Shown: piece after piece, positions 43,291 through 52,171 of the stretch | Position numbering within the stretch: position 1 is the first letter of the stretch | How the letters are laid out: each line of letters starts with the position of its first letter | Source of the DNA: Mangrovimonas cancribranchiae | GTDB lineage: Bacteria > Bacteroidota > Bacteroidia > Flavobacteriales > Flavobacteriaceae | Assembly: GCF_037126245.1 (NCBI RefSeq) | Contig: NZ_CP136925.1 | Coordinates: 2,062,001-2,126,000 of the forward strand | DNA length: 64,000 nucleotides | Reading direction: 5' to 3' | Position numbers and translations under genes: made by a program | Notes under the pieces: model-generated | Databases searched by the model: none | What the model was told of the DNA's origin: nothing | Seen by the model: the letters and a program-made list of their open reading frames with translations, nothing else

Positions 43291-43425
43291 GTGCTACAAC
43301 AACGTGTATAGCTCATTGCGGCTGAATTCCTAATCGGAATTCATTGCAATTCACTATCTTTCGGTTACGGCGGAAAATCATAGCTGATTTTCCGCAACGA
43401 GCCATACACAAAACCGTTGCCAGTA
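43291..43425 (+). repeat. attC51 (class C)
   Basis: R'' gtgctacaac, R' gttgccagta. Close relative of attC46. Confidence 0.9.
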
Positions 43426-43427
43426 AT

Positions 43428-43901
43428 ATGAAAAAACTGATTTACATACTTTTAGTTTTTGGATTTTTCCAAGGATTTTCACAAGAAATTAAAACTGTGT
43501 CTTTCTCGGAATTGGAATTTGAAATAAACAAAGACACTACGCAGATTAAAGCCAAAAAAGACGGAAAATATTTGAATGGAAAATATAAATTGATTTCGAA
43601 TCCGGAAAAGGACGAGTACAGCCTAAACGAATTCAAAGATGGAAAAATAATTGGACTTCAAAAATCGTATCGCTACGGAACTTTAACAGGTACGAAAGAA
43701 TTTAAAAATGGAATGCAGAATGGGTATCATATTCTTTACGATAAAGCAGGAAAAAATATAATGTGGAAAATCCATTATGTAAACGGAAAAAAACACGGAT
43801 TAACTTGGTGGGCTGATACTGGAAATGAATATTACATAAACGGAGAAAAAGCCACTCAAGCGGAATTTGAAGAGTATGAAAAAAATAATAATCGAAAATA
43901 A
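43428..43901 (+). CDS. Cassette 52: secreted MORN-repeat-like protein
   Basis: 157 residues from the Met at 43428; the upstream frame is attC51. Signal peptide ends in GFSQ near residue 19. From about residue 70 there are repeated units of the MORN/YwqK type: GKIIGLQKSYRYGTLTGTKE, NGMQNGYHILYDKAGKNI, NGKKHGLTWWADTGNEYY. Such proteins are found near toxin systems and at the cell surface. Function unknown. Confidence 0.82.
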   Translation: MKKLIYILLVFGFFQGFSQEIKTVSFSELEFEINKDTTQIKAKKDGKYLNGKYKLISNPEKDEYSLNEFKDGKIIGLQKSYRYGTLTGTKEFKNGMQNGYHILYDKAGKNIMWKIHYVNGKKHGLTWWADTGNEYYINGEKATQAEFEEYEKNNNRK

Positions 43902-43905
43902 ATAC

Positions 43906-44042
43906 TACTGGCAACATTGGCTATAAACAATTGCTATTACAGGCTTATCCTGAAAATTCCTGCGGAATTTTCAGTTTGTCGTGTACTTGCAAAAGTCCGT
44001 GCTAACCCACGCAACTGTTCATAGCCGAGACCGTTACCACAC
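43906..44042 (+). repeat. attC52 (class B-like)
   Basis: R'' tactggcaac, R' gttaccacac. Near-identical to attC48. Confidence 0.9.
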
Positions 44043-44055
44043 ATTTGAGAAAAAA

Positions 44056-44655
44056 ATGATATTCATCTTAATATTTTTTGGAATTTTAATTGGACTGAAT
44101 TTAATACCAGAGCTGATTAAAAAAGAATATCCTAAAACTGAAAAAATTATTGCTCGAATTGTGCTTTATACGACCTTAATATTCTTGATTTTGATTTTAT
44201 TATCGCTTGTTGGAATTACATTCAAAGGACAATATACGAACACAATAATCGGTCTGACTTTTTTAATATCAAGTCTTATTTATTTTGCAACGAATAAGAA
44301 TACAAGGAATAAAATAATATCAATTGTAATTTTATTTCCATTGATTTTAGTTGGCTTCTACTTCCAGTTTTTTAATCAAAATTTAGGAACGTATAAAGTA
44401 AATGATGAATTGAATATAAAAATTAGCCAAGAAGGATTTTTGGCTTGTGGAGAAATAATTCGACTGACTAAATCAAAGTTACTGATTTTTGAAAAGGAAT
44501 TGATTTATGACAGTAACCAATGTTTGAGAGGAATTGACAGAATTGAAACGATTGAATTTAATGATAAACGTGCTGAATTTTTAATTTATCACAATGGAGA
44601 AATGGATTCTGAAAACCCTTATCATTACGAAATTGAAAATAAAAACGTGTGGTAA
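44056..44655 (+). CDS. Cassette 53: membrane protein with soluble tail
   Basis: 199 residues from the Met at 44056. Four membrane segments in the first 120 residues (IFILIFFGILIGLNLIPELI; IVLYTTLIFLILILLSLVGI; TIIGLTFLISSLIYFA; IISIVILFPLILVGFYF), then a beta-rich tail (EIIRLTKSKLLIFEKELIYD). The TAA stop is in R'' gtgtggtaac. Unknown role. Confidence 0.78.
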   Translation: MIFILIFFGILIGLNLIPELIKKEYPKTEKIIARIVLYTTLIFLILILLSLVGITFKGQYTNTIIGLTFLISSLIYFATNKNTRNKIISIVILFPLILVGFYFQFFNQNLGTYKVNDELNIKISQEGFLACGEIIRLTKSKLLIFEKELIYDSNQCLRGIDRIETIEFNDKRAEFLIYHNGEMDSENPYHYEIENKNVW

Positions 44656-44783
44656 CAACGTATATAATCCATTGCTAGTGAAGGCTTACTTACGAAAATC
44701 CTCGCGGATTTTCTATTCGGTTTTTATTTGCTAAATTACGTGCTAAACCACGCAACGTATCATATACAAAACCGTTAGCAAAC
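44647..44783 (+). repeat. attC53 (class C-like)
   Basis: R'' gtgtggtaac, R' gttagcaaac; arms GTATATAATCCATTGC and GCAACGTATCATATAC. Confidence 0.9.
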
Positions 44784-44789
44784 ATTTGA

Positions 44790-45296
44790 GTGAAAGATTG
44801 GAAAGAATACATAGAATCAACATTTAAACCGATTTCTGATTTCAAAATTGAGGATAAAACTCAAGTTGGAGAAATTGGAATTTATAGTTTGACTCACAAT
44901 CTGACCGAGACAAGATTTGACTTTATATATCCTGACGAGGATTGGAAAAAAATCGGAGATGTCCAATTCTATAATCCTAAAACGAAAGGTTGGTCTGGAG
45001 AATTTTGGGAAGCGGAATTTAACAAAACGGAAAAGCAACGGCTGAATGAGTTTCTTGAACCTGCACTTGAAAAAGGCTGGTCGAGTAAAGACTTCTTCTT
45101 GAATGGAGAACATTATATGTCAAAAGTCTATTGGAATAAAAATTTTGAAGGGAATAGTTTTCGCTATTATTCAAATGGATGTATGGGATTATTGCTATTC
45201 CCTTTTTATTGGGCTATCAGAAAACTAATGGAATTGAATATTTTAAGTGGAATGAAAAAAGTAATAATTGAACCGATAAATAAAAACGTTTGCTAA
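44790..45296 (+). CDS. Cassette 54: hypothetical protein, second copy of cassette 29
   Basis: 168 residues from a GTG start, identical to the protein of 24312-24818, including the stop inside the R'' arm. The whole cassette with its attC is repeated 20 kb from the first copy; flanking sequences differ on both sides from the GTT triplets outward. Confidence 0.8.
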   Translation: MKDWKEYIESTFKPISDFKIEDKTQVGEIGIYSLTHNLTETRFDFIYPDEDWKKIGDVQFYNPKTKGWSGEFWEAEFNKTEKQRLNEFLEPALEKGWSSKDFFLNGEHYMSKVYWNKNFEGNSFRYYSNGCMGLLLFPFYWAIRKLMELNILSGMKKVIIEPINKNVC

Positions 45297-45425
45297 CAAT
45301 GTATAACCGCAATTACGGCGGATTCGACTACGTCCGAATCCACTCGGAATTGCTAACGTCAGTGCTTAACCGAATATTAACGCGTACTACCCCGTAACTG
45401 ACGGTTATACGAACCGTTGTAAGCA
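45288..45425 (+). repeat. attC54 (class A)
   Basis: R'' gtttgctaac, R' gttgtaagca. Same as attC29. Confidence 0.92.
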
Positions 45426-45446
45426 AGTTAAACCAACAAAACTAAT

Positions 45447-46349
45447 ATGAAAATAAAACCAATCATCTATTCAATTTTAATATTGTCAGTTTTAAGTTGC
45501 TCTGATGGAGAAACTAAAAAACAGTTATCGGAACTGAAAACTGAACTTGAAAAAACCAAAACGGAATTAAATAATTGTACGGCTGAATTGACCGAATTAA
45601 AAAATACTGCAGAAAATAGATTTGTTAGAGCCAAAAAACTTCTTTCCGAAAATAATCTGAATGGAGCCAAAATAGAATTCCAAGGAATTGTAGATAATTT
45701 CAAAGGAACTAATGATGCATCAATAGCTTCAAAGGAAATCGCAAAAATTGACAAAATTATTGAACAAAAAAGAATAGAAGCGGAAAGAAAAAAAGCACTT
45801 GGTTATAAGGTTCTAAAACCGACAACAAGAGTAAAGTATGGCGATTTATCATTAAGATTTGATAAAATATGGAAAGGAAAACGTTGGAGCTTTGATGATT
45901 ATGGACATAAGTATTTCTTGCGAGATGCAGAAAGAGGCAATAGTCATATTATGACTAGAGTATCCATAACTTCAGACAATAATAATCCTAAACTTCCACC
46001 AATTTTAGTTTATCAAATGAACAATGGAGAATTAAAACTTTTAGGAACTTTAAATTATAAATTTAGACGTTGGGAAGATTACGGTTCTTATCTTGGGAAC
46101 ACTGCAGATTATGGAAATGATTTTGCACATTCTAAAACCATTCCTTTCAATTGTGGTTTAGAATTATCTAATGATAAATTAAAAAGCGGAACAATTTATA
46201 TCGTGCTAAAAAAACAAGGATGTTTTAACCGTACCAAAGTTGATTATGGAAATCCAGAAATTGCATATCGACAAAGCTTATGTAATCCTAAACAAATTTT
46301 AAAAGTTGAGGATTTTGACAGCAACTATGTTTTATTAAAAAAATTATAG
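45447..46349 (+). CDS. Cassette 55a: coiled-coil lipoprotein
   Basis: 300 residues. Lipobox LSC near residue 18. A coiled coil covers about 23-55 (LSELKTELEKTKTELNNCTA) and a tetratricopeptide-like helix pair about 57-105 (RFVRAKKLLSENNLNGAKIE). A C-terminal beta domain follows (YGDLSLRFDKIWKGKRWSFD ... IYIVLKKQGCF). Followed 5 bp later by a second lipoprotein gene. Role unknown. Confidence 0.82.
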   Translation: MKIKPIIYSILILSVLSCSDGETKKQLSELKTELEKTKTELNNCTAELTELKNTAENRFVRAKKLLSENNLNGAKIEFQGIVDNFKGTNDASIASKEIAKIDKIIEQKRIEAERKKALGYKVLKPTTRVKYGDLSLRFDKIWKGKRWSFDDYGHKYFLRDAERGNSHIMTRVSITSDNNNPKLPPILVYQMNNGELKLLGTLNYKFRRWEDYGSYLGNTADYGNDFAHSKTIPFNCGLELSNDKLKSGTIYIVLKKQGCFNRTKVDYGNPEIAYRQSLCNPKQILKVEDFDSNYVLLKKL

Positions 46350-46354
46350 CATAA

Positions 46355-46699
46355 ATGAGAAAGTATTTAGCAATAATAATTATCGCTCTTCTTTTTATGA
46401 GTTGTTCTCAAAGTAAAAGAGAACTTTATGAAATAACTGACACTTTTGTTGAATCTTTAGATACTAAATTTGAAAGTTATGGTATGCAAGGAGAAAAATA
46501 CTCAAAGAAAACAACCGATGGAAAATATAGAGTTATGCCGTTTGGTAGACTTATTAATGTCAAAATAATGGAGGTTGTAGAAGACGGAACTTATGAAAAC
46601 CTTCGAGACGATTTAACAGACCATTATGAAGATGATAATCGAGTAAATAAAGTCTATATCAACCAAGGTGGAACAATAATGATTGACTGTAGAAACTAA
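46355..46699 (+). CDS. Cassette 55b: small lipoprotein
   Basis: 114 residues. Lipobox MSC near residue 17. Short mature domain (LINVKIMEVVEDGTYENLRD; NKVYINQGGTIMIDCRN), strand-rich, of the kind seen in small periplasmic beta proteins. Probably co-translated with the coiled-coil lipoprotein before it. Not recognised. Confidence 0.8.
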   Translation: MRKYLAIIIIALLFMSCSQSKRELYEITDTFVESLDTKFESYGMQGEKYSKKTTDGKYRVMPFGRLINVKIMEVVEDGTYENLRDDLTDHYEDDNRVNKVYINQGGTIMIDCRN

Positions 46700-46706
46700 A
46701 AAAACC

Positions 46707-46843
46707 TGCTTACAACAATGGCTATAAGTAATTGCTTGTTCTCGCCTACTTCTGAAAATCCTCGCGGATTTTCAGTTTGGTGCGTACTTGCTAAGTTAAG
46801 TGCTAACCCACGCAACTACTCATAGCCGAGACCGTTGTAGCCA
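46707..46843 (+). repeat. attC55 (class B)
   Basis: R'' tgcttacaac, R' gttgtagcca. Confidence 0.92.
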
Positions 46844-46852
46844 ATTTACAAA

Positions 46853-47593
46853 ATGAAAATCCGAGAAATATTAAATACAACAAAACACAGACCTTGGAAA
46901 GTTCCAACTGAGAATTGGAAATTTTACCAAGAGTGGAATAATGCAATATTTCTTCATTATCAAGTCGAATTGACTGAATTGGAAAAATTCGTTCCACAAG
47001 AATTGGAAATTGACCTTTTTAAGGGAAAACCTTGGATTTCAATTGTTGCATTTACAATGGAAAAAATAAGACCAAAAAACTTACCTTCATTCTCGCCAAT
47101 ATCGGATTTTGATGAAATAAATATTCGGACTTATGTTAAGTCAAATAATAAAACTGGTGTTTATTTCTTGAGTATCGAAGGCGGAAAAAGTTTATCGTGT
47201 AAAATCGCAAAAAGTATTTCGGAACTTTCGTATAGATTTTCAAATATTAAACGGACTGACGAAAGATATCAATCCCAAAATTCGGAATTTAATGACAAAC
47301 TGAATATTGAGTTTAAAATTGGAAACGAACTAAACGAGAAAGCGGAACTGGACAAATGGTTAACGGAAAGATATGCTCTTTTTCAAGACACAGACGATTC
47401 GATAAACGAATTTGAAATCCATCACTTGGAATGGCCGATTAACGAAATTGACATACAAAAATTGGAATTGAATTATCCGAGATTTGAAAAACTAATAAAC
47501 GAACGACCAAGCAAAATTCATTATTCGAAAGGAGTAAAAGTTTTAGCTTGGGGAAAAATTAAAAAGAAAAAAACTGGCTACAACACCGTATAA
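46853..47593 (+). CDS. Cassette 56: DUF2071 (YqjF-type, acetoacetate-decarboxylase-like fold) protein
   Basis: 246 residues, soluble. Matches DUF2071: RPWKVPTENWKFYQEWNNAI, then FLHYQVELTELEKFVPQELE, IDLFKGKPWISIVAFTMEKI, and the diagnostic EINIRTYVKSNNKTGVYFLS, with ISELSYRFSN. The family has an acetoacetate-decarboxylase-like beta cone; its activity is not settled. The last residues (YNTV) and the stop come from attC56. Termini gttgtagcca/tggctacaac pair perfectly. Confidence 0.88.
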   Translation: MKIREILNTTKHRPWKVPTENWKFYQEWNNAIFLHYQVELTELEKFVPQELEIDLFKGKPWISIVAFTMEKIRPKNLPSFSPISDFDEINIRTYVKSNNKTGVYFLSIEGGKSLSCKIAKSISELSYRFSNIKRTDERYQSQNSEFNDKLNIEFKIGNELNEKAELDKWLTERYALFQDTDDSINEFEIHHLEWPINEIDIQKLELNYPRFEKLINERPSKIHYSKGVKVLAWGKIKKKKTGYNTV

Positions 47594-47713
47594 TTCCAAC
47601 TAAGGTTTTGTGTCCTGCGGACACAGACGCTCACGCGTCAAAGTCAGTTCTTTTTACTATCTTTATTTCCCAAATTCCCTTAGCTGGGTAATTATACAAG
47701 ACCGTTGTGTGCA
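47575..47713 (+). repeat. attC56 (class E-like)
   Basis: R'' tggctacaac, R' gttgtgtgca; arms GTATAATT and AATTATAC; hairpin TGTGTCC-tgc-GGACACA. Confidence 0.88.
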
Positions 47714-47725
47714 AGCGGACAAAAA

Positions 47726-48361
47726 ATGATGGATAAAGAATTAAAATATTATCACAGAATAAATTCGGCTTTTATCGGACGCAAAATAATTGAAGTTTAT
47801 TATGAAGAGTTGGATTACAAAACCGATTCTGAATTTTGGGAACATTCTACTGATATCCACTCTGTAGATATGAATGTGATTTTTAGACTGGATAATAATG
47901 AACTGATTCAAATAAAATGGGATAATGAATTTTACTGTTACGGAATTGGTTTTGAAAAGTTAAACGAGATAAATATCCGCGAGGGAATTAAAACAATCAA
48001 ACTGACTGAAAATAAAAATTGGGCAAAACTTATCGGAAAAGAAATCTCGGAAATTATTGTTTTATGGGACATTAGCGAGGGAATCACAAAGGAATATAAA
48101 AATAACCGAGTTATTAAATCTGAAAAAACAAATACCAAACTTCCTCAAACTTGGCAAATCGAATTTGGAGTTGAGAAAATATGGGTTTCAGCACTTGAAA
48201 TAAAAGAAGATGGAACTAACTCATATTGGGCTGACCATTTGACTATTTTATTTAATAATAGTGAACAAGAAAAATATCAACTTATTAAAAACGCCAGCAC
48301 ACAACACCGTATAACAACAATTGCGGCTTTGTGTCCTGCGGACACAACCGCGCAAGCATAA
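47726..48361 (+). CDS. Cassette 57: hypothetical protein, second copy of cassette 23
   Basis: About 211 residues from the Met at 47726, identical to the protein of 18609-19244, including the C-terminal read-through into the attC. The copy lies 29 kb away. Unknown function. Confidence 0.8.
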   Translation: MMDKELKYYHRINSAFIGRKIIEVYYEELDYKTDSEFWEHSTDIHSVDMNVIFRLDNNELIQIKWDNEFYCYGIGFEKLNEINIREGIKTIKLTENKNWAKLIGKEISEIIVLWDISEGITKEYKNNRVIKSEKTNTKLPQTWQIEFGVEKIWVSALEIKEDGTNSYWADHLTILFNNSEQEKYQLIKNASTQHRITTIAALCPADTTAQA

Positions 48362-48433
48362 AAGGCGGTAATTTTAGCTATCTTAGTTTTTAACCAATCC
48401 GCAACTGATTGTTATACAAGACCGTTGTATGCA
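48296..48433 (+). repeat. attC57 (class D)
   Basis: R'' agcacacaac, R' gttgtatgca. Identical to attC23. Confidence 0.92.
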
Positions 48434-48455
48434 ATTTGAGAAACGAAAGTAATCT

Positions 48456-48968
48456 ATGATGAAAACATTGAAAATTTTATTGTTTTTTACAATTTTCACA
48501 ATGACTATTGGAAATGTAAATAGTCAAAATACAGATCAAATGAAAATGGATTCTCTAATTGAATCTTATAAGAATTTGACCGACAAAGAAAACAAGTATA
48601 ATATCGAGTTTGTCGAAAATAAGAATACTTTGATTTTTAAATTTAAAACTCAAAACTCTGAAGAAATCGGATATAAAGTAATTCTGACTGACATTCATCC
48701 TCAAGGAATATTCCGTTATGAATCGGAGAATAAAACCTTCATAAGAATTTTATCAATCGATAATGGACATCGTTTTATCAAAGAAAAATTCAGAAACGGA
48801 TTTAGAATTTCTAATACGACAAACGTCATTGACATTGGACTTCCAAAAATTGTGGATATTGAAAAAGCGGAAAAAGTTATTAAAGACTTAAAAATTGTTT
48901 TAGAGAAGCCAATTACGGAACCAGATGAAACTCAAATTGTAGGACCGAAATCGAAAAATGGAAATTAA
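48456..48968 (+). CDS. Cassette 58: secreted hypothetical protein
   Basis: 170 residues. Signal peptide ends in NVNSQ near residue 24. Mature part with strands KYNIEFVENKNTLIFKFKTQ and EIGYKVILTDIHPQGIFRYE, then a helix near the end (IVDIEKAEKVIKDLKIVL). Role unknown. Termini gttgtatgca/tgcatacaac pair perfectly. Confidence 0.8.
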   Translation: MMKTLKILLFFTIFTMTIGNVNSQNTDQMKMDSLIESYKNLTDKENKYNIEFVENKNTLIFKFKTQNSEEIGYKVILTDIHPQGIFRYESENKTFIRILSIDNGHRFIKEKFRNGFRISNTTNVIDIGLPKIVDIEKAEKVIKDLKIVLEKPITEPDETQIVGPKSKNGN

Positions 48969-48973
48969 AAAAC

Positions 48974-49113
48974 TGCATACAACAACGGCTATAATTCATT
49001 GCGGTTGAATTCCTACTCGGAATTCAACCGCAAATTTACTATCTTTCGGCTACGGCGGAAAGAATCCTGCGGGTTTTTCCGCAACGAAACCATAGCCGAG
49101 ACCGTTGGCAAAC
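48974..49113 (+). repeat. attC58 (class C)
   Basis: R'' tgcatacaac, R' gttggcaaac; arms GGCTATAATTCATTGCGG and CCGCAACGAAACCATAGCC. Confidence 0.9.
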
Positions 49114-49125
49114 ATTAAAAGAAAG

Positions 49126-49515
49126 ATGAAAAAATATGTTTTAACATTTCTGATTTTAATAATAACTGTTTCTTGTGGACCATACCGAAAAACAAAACAC
49201 GGATATAAAATAAAGGGAAAAACGGAGATTGTTTTTAATGGAACTGACAAGAGCCTGAATGAAAAGTGTCTAATTTCTGGATTCGTTTATTCAAGGGACA
49301 CCAAAGATTTTCCTACATCAGCAAGAGTAAAAATTGGAGAATTTGAAACTGAAACTAATGAAAACGGATTTTTTAGTCTAATTGTTGAACCAGGAATTTA
49401 TAATATATCGACAAACTATATCGGAAATAATGAAGAGAAAATAGAAAACGTGGAATTGAAAAAAAATACAAGACTAATAATTATGTTTGAACTCGGAACG
49501 GCAGCAATGTATTAA
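49126..49515 (+). CDS. Cassette 59a: lipoprotein with carboxypeptidase-regulatory-like domain
   Basis: 129 residues from the Met at 49126. Lipobox TVSC near residue 16. Residues 45-125 are a CarboxypepD_reg-like beta sandwich: ISGFVYSRDTKDFPTSARVK, ETETNENGFFSLIVEPGIYN and LKKNTRLIIMFELG. Such domains are common in Bacteroidota surface proteins. Followed 3 bp later by a membrane-protein gene in the same cassette. Confidence 0.85.
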   Translation: MKKYVLTFLILIITVSCGPYRKTKHGYKIKGKTEIVFNGTDKSLNEKCLISGFVYSRDTKDFPTSARVKIGEFETETNENGFFSLIVEPGIYNISTNYIGNNEEKIENVELKKNTRLIIMFELGTAAMY

Positions 49516-49518
49516 AAT

Positions 49519-49812
49519 ATGGATTTTGAAATAGTAATATATGGAATCATTCCAATTGTCATCGCTTTTTTCGAAATTATTGAAACCGTTTATCTGACTA
49601 AAAAGAAAATGAATCTATTCGGATTTATAGTTTCTTTTTTGATTTTAGTCTTTAATTCGATGTCTATTTACATACTTGTTAAAATATTATTGGATGCTTG
49701 GCCTAGTTATACTCCTCATATTCTGATTCTATTATCAACTGTATTGTTATTCATTCAATATTTGATATTTAAAAAGAAAAAAACGTTTGCCAACACCGTG
49801 TATAAAACATAG
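49519..49812 (+). CDS. Cassette 59b: three-TM small membrane protein
   Basis: 97 residues with membrane helices near 4-24 (IVIYGIIPIVIAFFEIIETV), 34-56 (LFGFIVSFLILVFNSMSIYI) and 66-86 (SYTPHILILLSTVLLFIQYL). The last residues (FANTVYKT) and the stop are read from attC59. Unknown role; co-translated with the lipoprotein before it. Confidence 0.78.
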   Translation: MDFEIVIYGIIPIVIAFFEIIETVYLTKKKMNLFGFIVSFLILVFNSMSIYILVKILLDAWPSYTPHILILLSTVLLFIQYLIFKKKKTFANTVYKT

Positions 49813-49985
49813 CTAGTATGTGCTAAACCGAAAGGTTTGTGCTTATTTGCGAAGAACGCCAAATTTTTAAATTTGGCTTTTAGATAGAAAATTAAAAACA
49901 AAATATAAAAATTCGGCTCTGTGTTAAACCGAAAAATTAGCGTCTTTTTAAACGCTACGTTTCATACACAAAACCGTTACCAAAA
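49785..49985 (+). repeat. attC59 (class F, long)
   Basis: R'' gtttgccaac, R' gttaccaaaa. About 200 bp; arms GTGTATAAAAC and TTTCATACAC; hairpin GCCAAATTT-tta-AATTTGGC. Related to attC2 and attC43 in the middle only. Confidence 0.85.
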
Positions 49986-49988
49986 ATT

Positions 49989-50630
49989 ATGAAAATCATA
50001 CTGCAAACGATAATGCTTCTGATTACGATTACAACTTTTTCACAAGAAAAATTAATCGGAAAATATTGTTCGATTCCACTTGGTGAATCAGATGTAACGT
50101 GTATTGATTTTAAAGAAAATAATCGATTTGATTATTTCGTTTCTGGATGTTTAGGAGTTTCGGCAATTGGCAGTGGAAAATTTGAATTGAAAGATGAAAA
50201 ACTAAACTTGATTTTTGACAAAGCTGAACAGGATTCAAAAAGTGAAATTAAAATAACGGAATCTAAAGCGAAATCTGAAAAAGAAATTAAACTTAAATTT
50301 AAAGTTAAAGACGAAAATGGTATTGAAATTCCAGCTAATGTCATAAGAACATCTGACCGCAAACACTTCTTCTTTGATGAACTAAACAAAGTTTTTTTAG
50401 TCGATAGAAATAGCCCAAAAGCAAACTACAAAATTGAATTTATTGGTTATGAAACACTTGAATTGGAAATTGACAACAGTTCTGATAAAATAATTGAAAT
50501 TGATTTATTTCCTGCTCAAGCAAAAGTCATTTCTGATAAAGAAATTTCTTGGAAATGGGAAAAAGTGAATGAAAATGAATTTAAAACAGGAACAAACATT
50601 TGGGACAGATTTAAAAAAGTAAAAAAATAA
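49989..50630 (+). CDS. Cassette 60: secreted hypothetical protein
   Basis: 213 residues. Signal peptide MKIILQTIMLLITITTFSQ. Residues 20-70 (LIGKYCSIPLGESDVTCIDF) look lipocalin-like. A later part (YKIEFIGYETLELEIDNSSD) resembles a peptidase-regulatory-like beta sandwich. Function unknown. Termini gttaccaaaa/ttttggtaac pair perfectly. Confidence 0.8.
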   Translation: MKIILQTIMLLITITTFSQEKLIGKYCSIPLGESDVTCIDFKENNRFDYFVSGCLGVSAIGSGKFELKDEKLNLIFDKAEQDSKSEIKITESKAKSEKEIKLKFKVKDENGIEIPANVIRTSDRKHFFFDELNKVFLVDRNSPKANYKIEFIGYETLELEIDNSSDKIIEIDLFPAQAKVISDKEISWKWEKVNENEFKTGTNIWDRFKKVKK

Positions 50631-50631
50631 C

Positions 50632-50769
50632 TTTTGGTAACAACGTGTATAATTCATTGCTTCTGATTTTCCTTTCGGAAAATCCTCGCGCTGAATTATG
50701 GTTTGCTCTTTTTTTTACTAATTTAGTAACCTAACACGCAACAAATCATACACAAGACCGTTGTGCTTC
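50632..50769 (+). repeat. attC60 (class C)
   Basis: R'' ttttggtaac, R' gttgtgcttc; arms GTGTATAATTCATTGC and GCAACAAATCATACAC. Confidence 0.9.
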
Positions 50770-50846
50770 ATACTGAAAAACGAAACGGATATTAAAAACG
50801 GGAAAGCCGAAAACCGACTAAAGTAGGCAATAAACAATTAAAAATA

Positions 50847-51365
50847 ATGAAAAAACTAACCAACCGATTGACTTTACTCGCAACACTTTTTGCATTCGCT
50901 TTTGGATTCCAAAGTTGTGAACAAAAACAAAAGGAAGAAACTAAAGAGGTGGAAAAAGAAATAATTGTTGAATCCGAAAAACCTGAATATTTTCTCTTGC
51001 GTCCAGAAATAGAAAAAGCATACGGATATTCACACGCTGTGAAAATTGGAAACGACATCAAAATATCTGGTGCAGTAAGTATGGACAATGAAGGAAATCC
51101 AACAGCTGTTGGAGATATAGAACAGCAGATGAAAAACTGTTATTCTGATTTAGAAAAAATATTAAAACACTTTGGTTGCACATTTGACGATGTTATAAAA
51201 GAAGATATTTTTACAACTGATATGGCTCAAATGCTTGAAAAATCAGCATATCGTGCTGAAATTTATAAAAATGGATTTCCGACTGGTTCTTGGCTTGAAG
51301 TAAAAGGATTAGCATTACCTGAATTTATGGTTGAAATCGAACTTGAAGTACATAAATCGGAATAA
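50847..51365 (+). CDS. Cassette 61: RidA-family lipoprotein, first of two copies
   Basis: 172 residues. N-terminal segment with lipobox FQSC near residue 25, charged linker, then a YjgF/YER057c/RidA domain (about 47-170): YSHAVKIGNDIKISGAVSMD, a QMKNCYSDLEKILKHFGCTF helix, and LEVKGLALPEFMVEIELEV. RidA enzymes deaminate reactive enamines or imines; an exported form is unusual and its substrate is unknown. The conserved Arg of active RidA is not obvious here. A near copy is at 62860-63378. A 77-bp leader precedes the start. Confidence 0.87.
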   Translation: MKKLTNRLTLLATLFAFAFGFQSCEQKQKEETKEVEKEIIVESEKPEYFLLRPEIEKAYGYSHAVKIGNDIKISGAVSMDNEGNPTAVGDIEQQMKNCYSDLEKILKHFGCTFDDVIKEDIFTTDMAQMLEKSAYRAEIYKNGFPTGSWLEVKGLALPEFMVEIELEVHKSE

Positions 51366-51373
51366 AAAGTACG

Positions 51374-51512
51374 AAAGCACAACAATGTATAACCGCAATT
51401 ACGGCGGATTCGACTACGTCCGAATCCACTCGGAATTGCTAACGCCTGTGCTTAACCGAAAATTATTAACTTTAATCCCGTAACTGACGGTTATACGAGA
51501 CCGTTGGCGTGC
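51374..51512 (+). repeat. attC61 (class A)
   Basis: R'' aaagcacaac, R' gttggcgtgc. One mismatch to the cassette start. Confidence 0.9.
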
Positions 51513-51518
51513 ATTTGA

Positions 51519-52166
51519 ATGAAAATCCGAATGAAAAAGAAAAAAAGAATAATATTATTACTGATTTTTATAATCCCAATTGTTTTAGTATTTACAGCAA
51601 ATTATTCAATAGAAAAAAACGCTGAAAACAAAACATTTTCAAACTCATCTGATATTAAAAAAAACAAAGTTGGACTTGTACTCGGAACTTCAAAAAATTT
51701 AAAAAATGGTAGAATTAATCTATACTTTAAATATCGAATAAACGCAACAGTTGAACTTTATAAAAAAGGGAAAGTTGATTTTATTTTAGTAAGTGGTGAT
51801 AATGGAAATAAAAACTATGATGAACCGACTGATTTCAAAAATGAATTGATAAAAAATGGAATTCCTGAAAATAGAATTTTTCTGGATTACGCTGGATTTC
51901 GGACTTTAGATTCTGTTGTAAGAGCAAAAGAAATTTTCGGGCAAATGAGCATAACTGTTATTTCACAAAAGTTTCATAATGAACGAGCAATCTATCTTGC
52001 AGAGAAAAATGGAATTTCTGCAATTGGATTTAATGCAAAAGATTTAAGTGGGAAGTATGGTTTAAAGACTCAGGTTAGAGAATATTTTGCAAGAACAAAG
52101 GCTTTTTTAGATATAATTTTTGGAGTAGAACCTAAATTTTTAGGGAAGAAAATTGAAATAAAATAA
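51519..52166 (+). CDS. Cassette 62: SanA/YdcF-type DUF218 protein
   Basis: 215 residues. One N-terminal membrane anchor (IILLLIFIIPIVLVFTANYS), then the DUF218/SanA domain: KVGLVLGTSKNLKNGRINLY, YRINATVELYKKGKVDFILV-SGDN, FLDYAGFRTLDSVVRAKEIF, VISQKFHNERAIYLAEKNGI and AIGFNA. These match the SanA (vancomycin-sensitivity) branch closely. SanA-type proteins contribute to envelope barrier function. A Lys/Arg-rich start and one anchor suggest the domain faces the periplasm. Confidence 0.9.
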   Translation: MKIRMKKKKRIILLLIFIIPIVLVFTANYSIEKNAENKTFSNSSDIKKNKVGLVLGTSKNLKNGRINLYFKYRINATVELYKKGKVDFILVSGDNGNKNYDEPTDFKNELIKNGIPENRIFLDYAGFRTLDSVVRAKEIFGQMSITVISQKFHNERAIYLAEKNGISAIGFNAKDLSGKYGLKTQVREYFARTKAFLDIIFGVEPKFLGKKIEIK

Positions 52167-52171
52167 AAACG

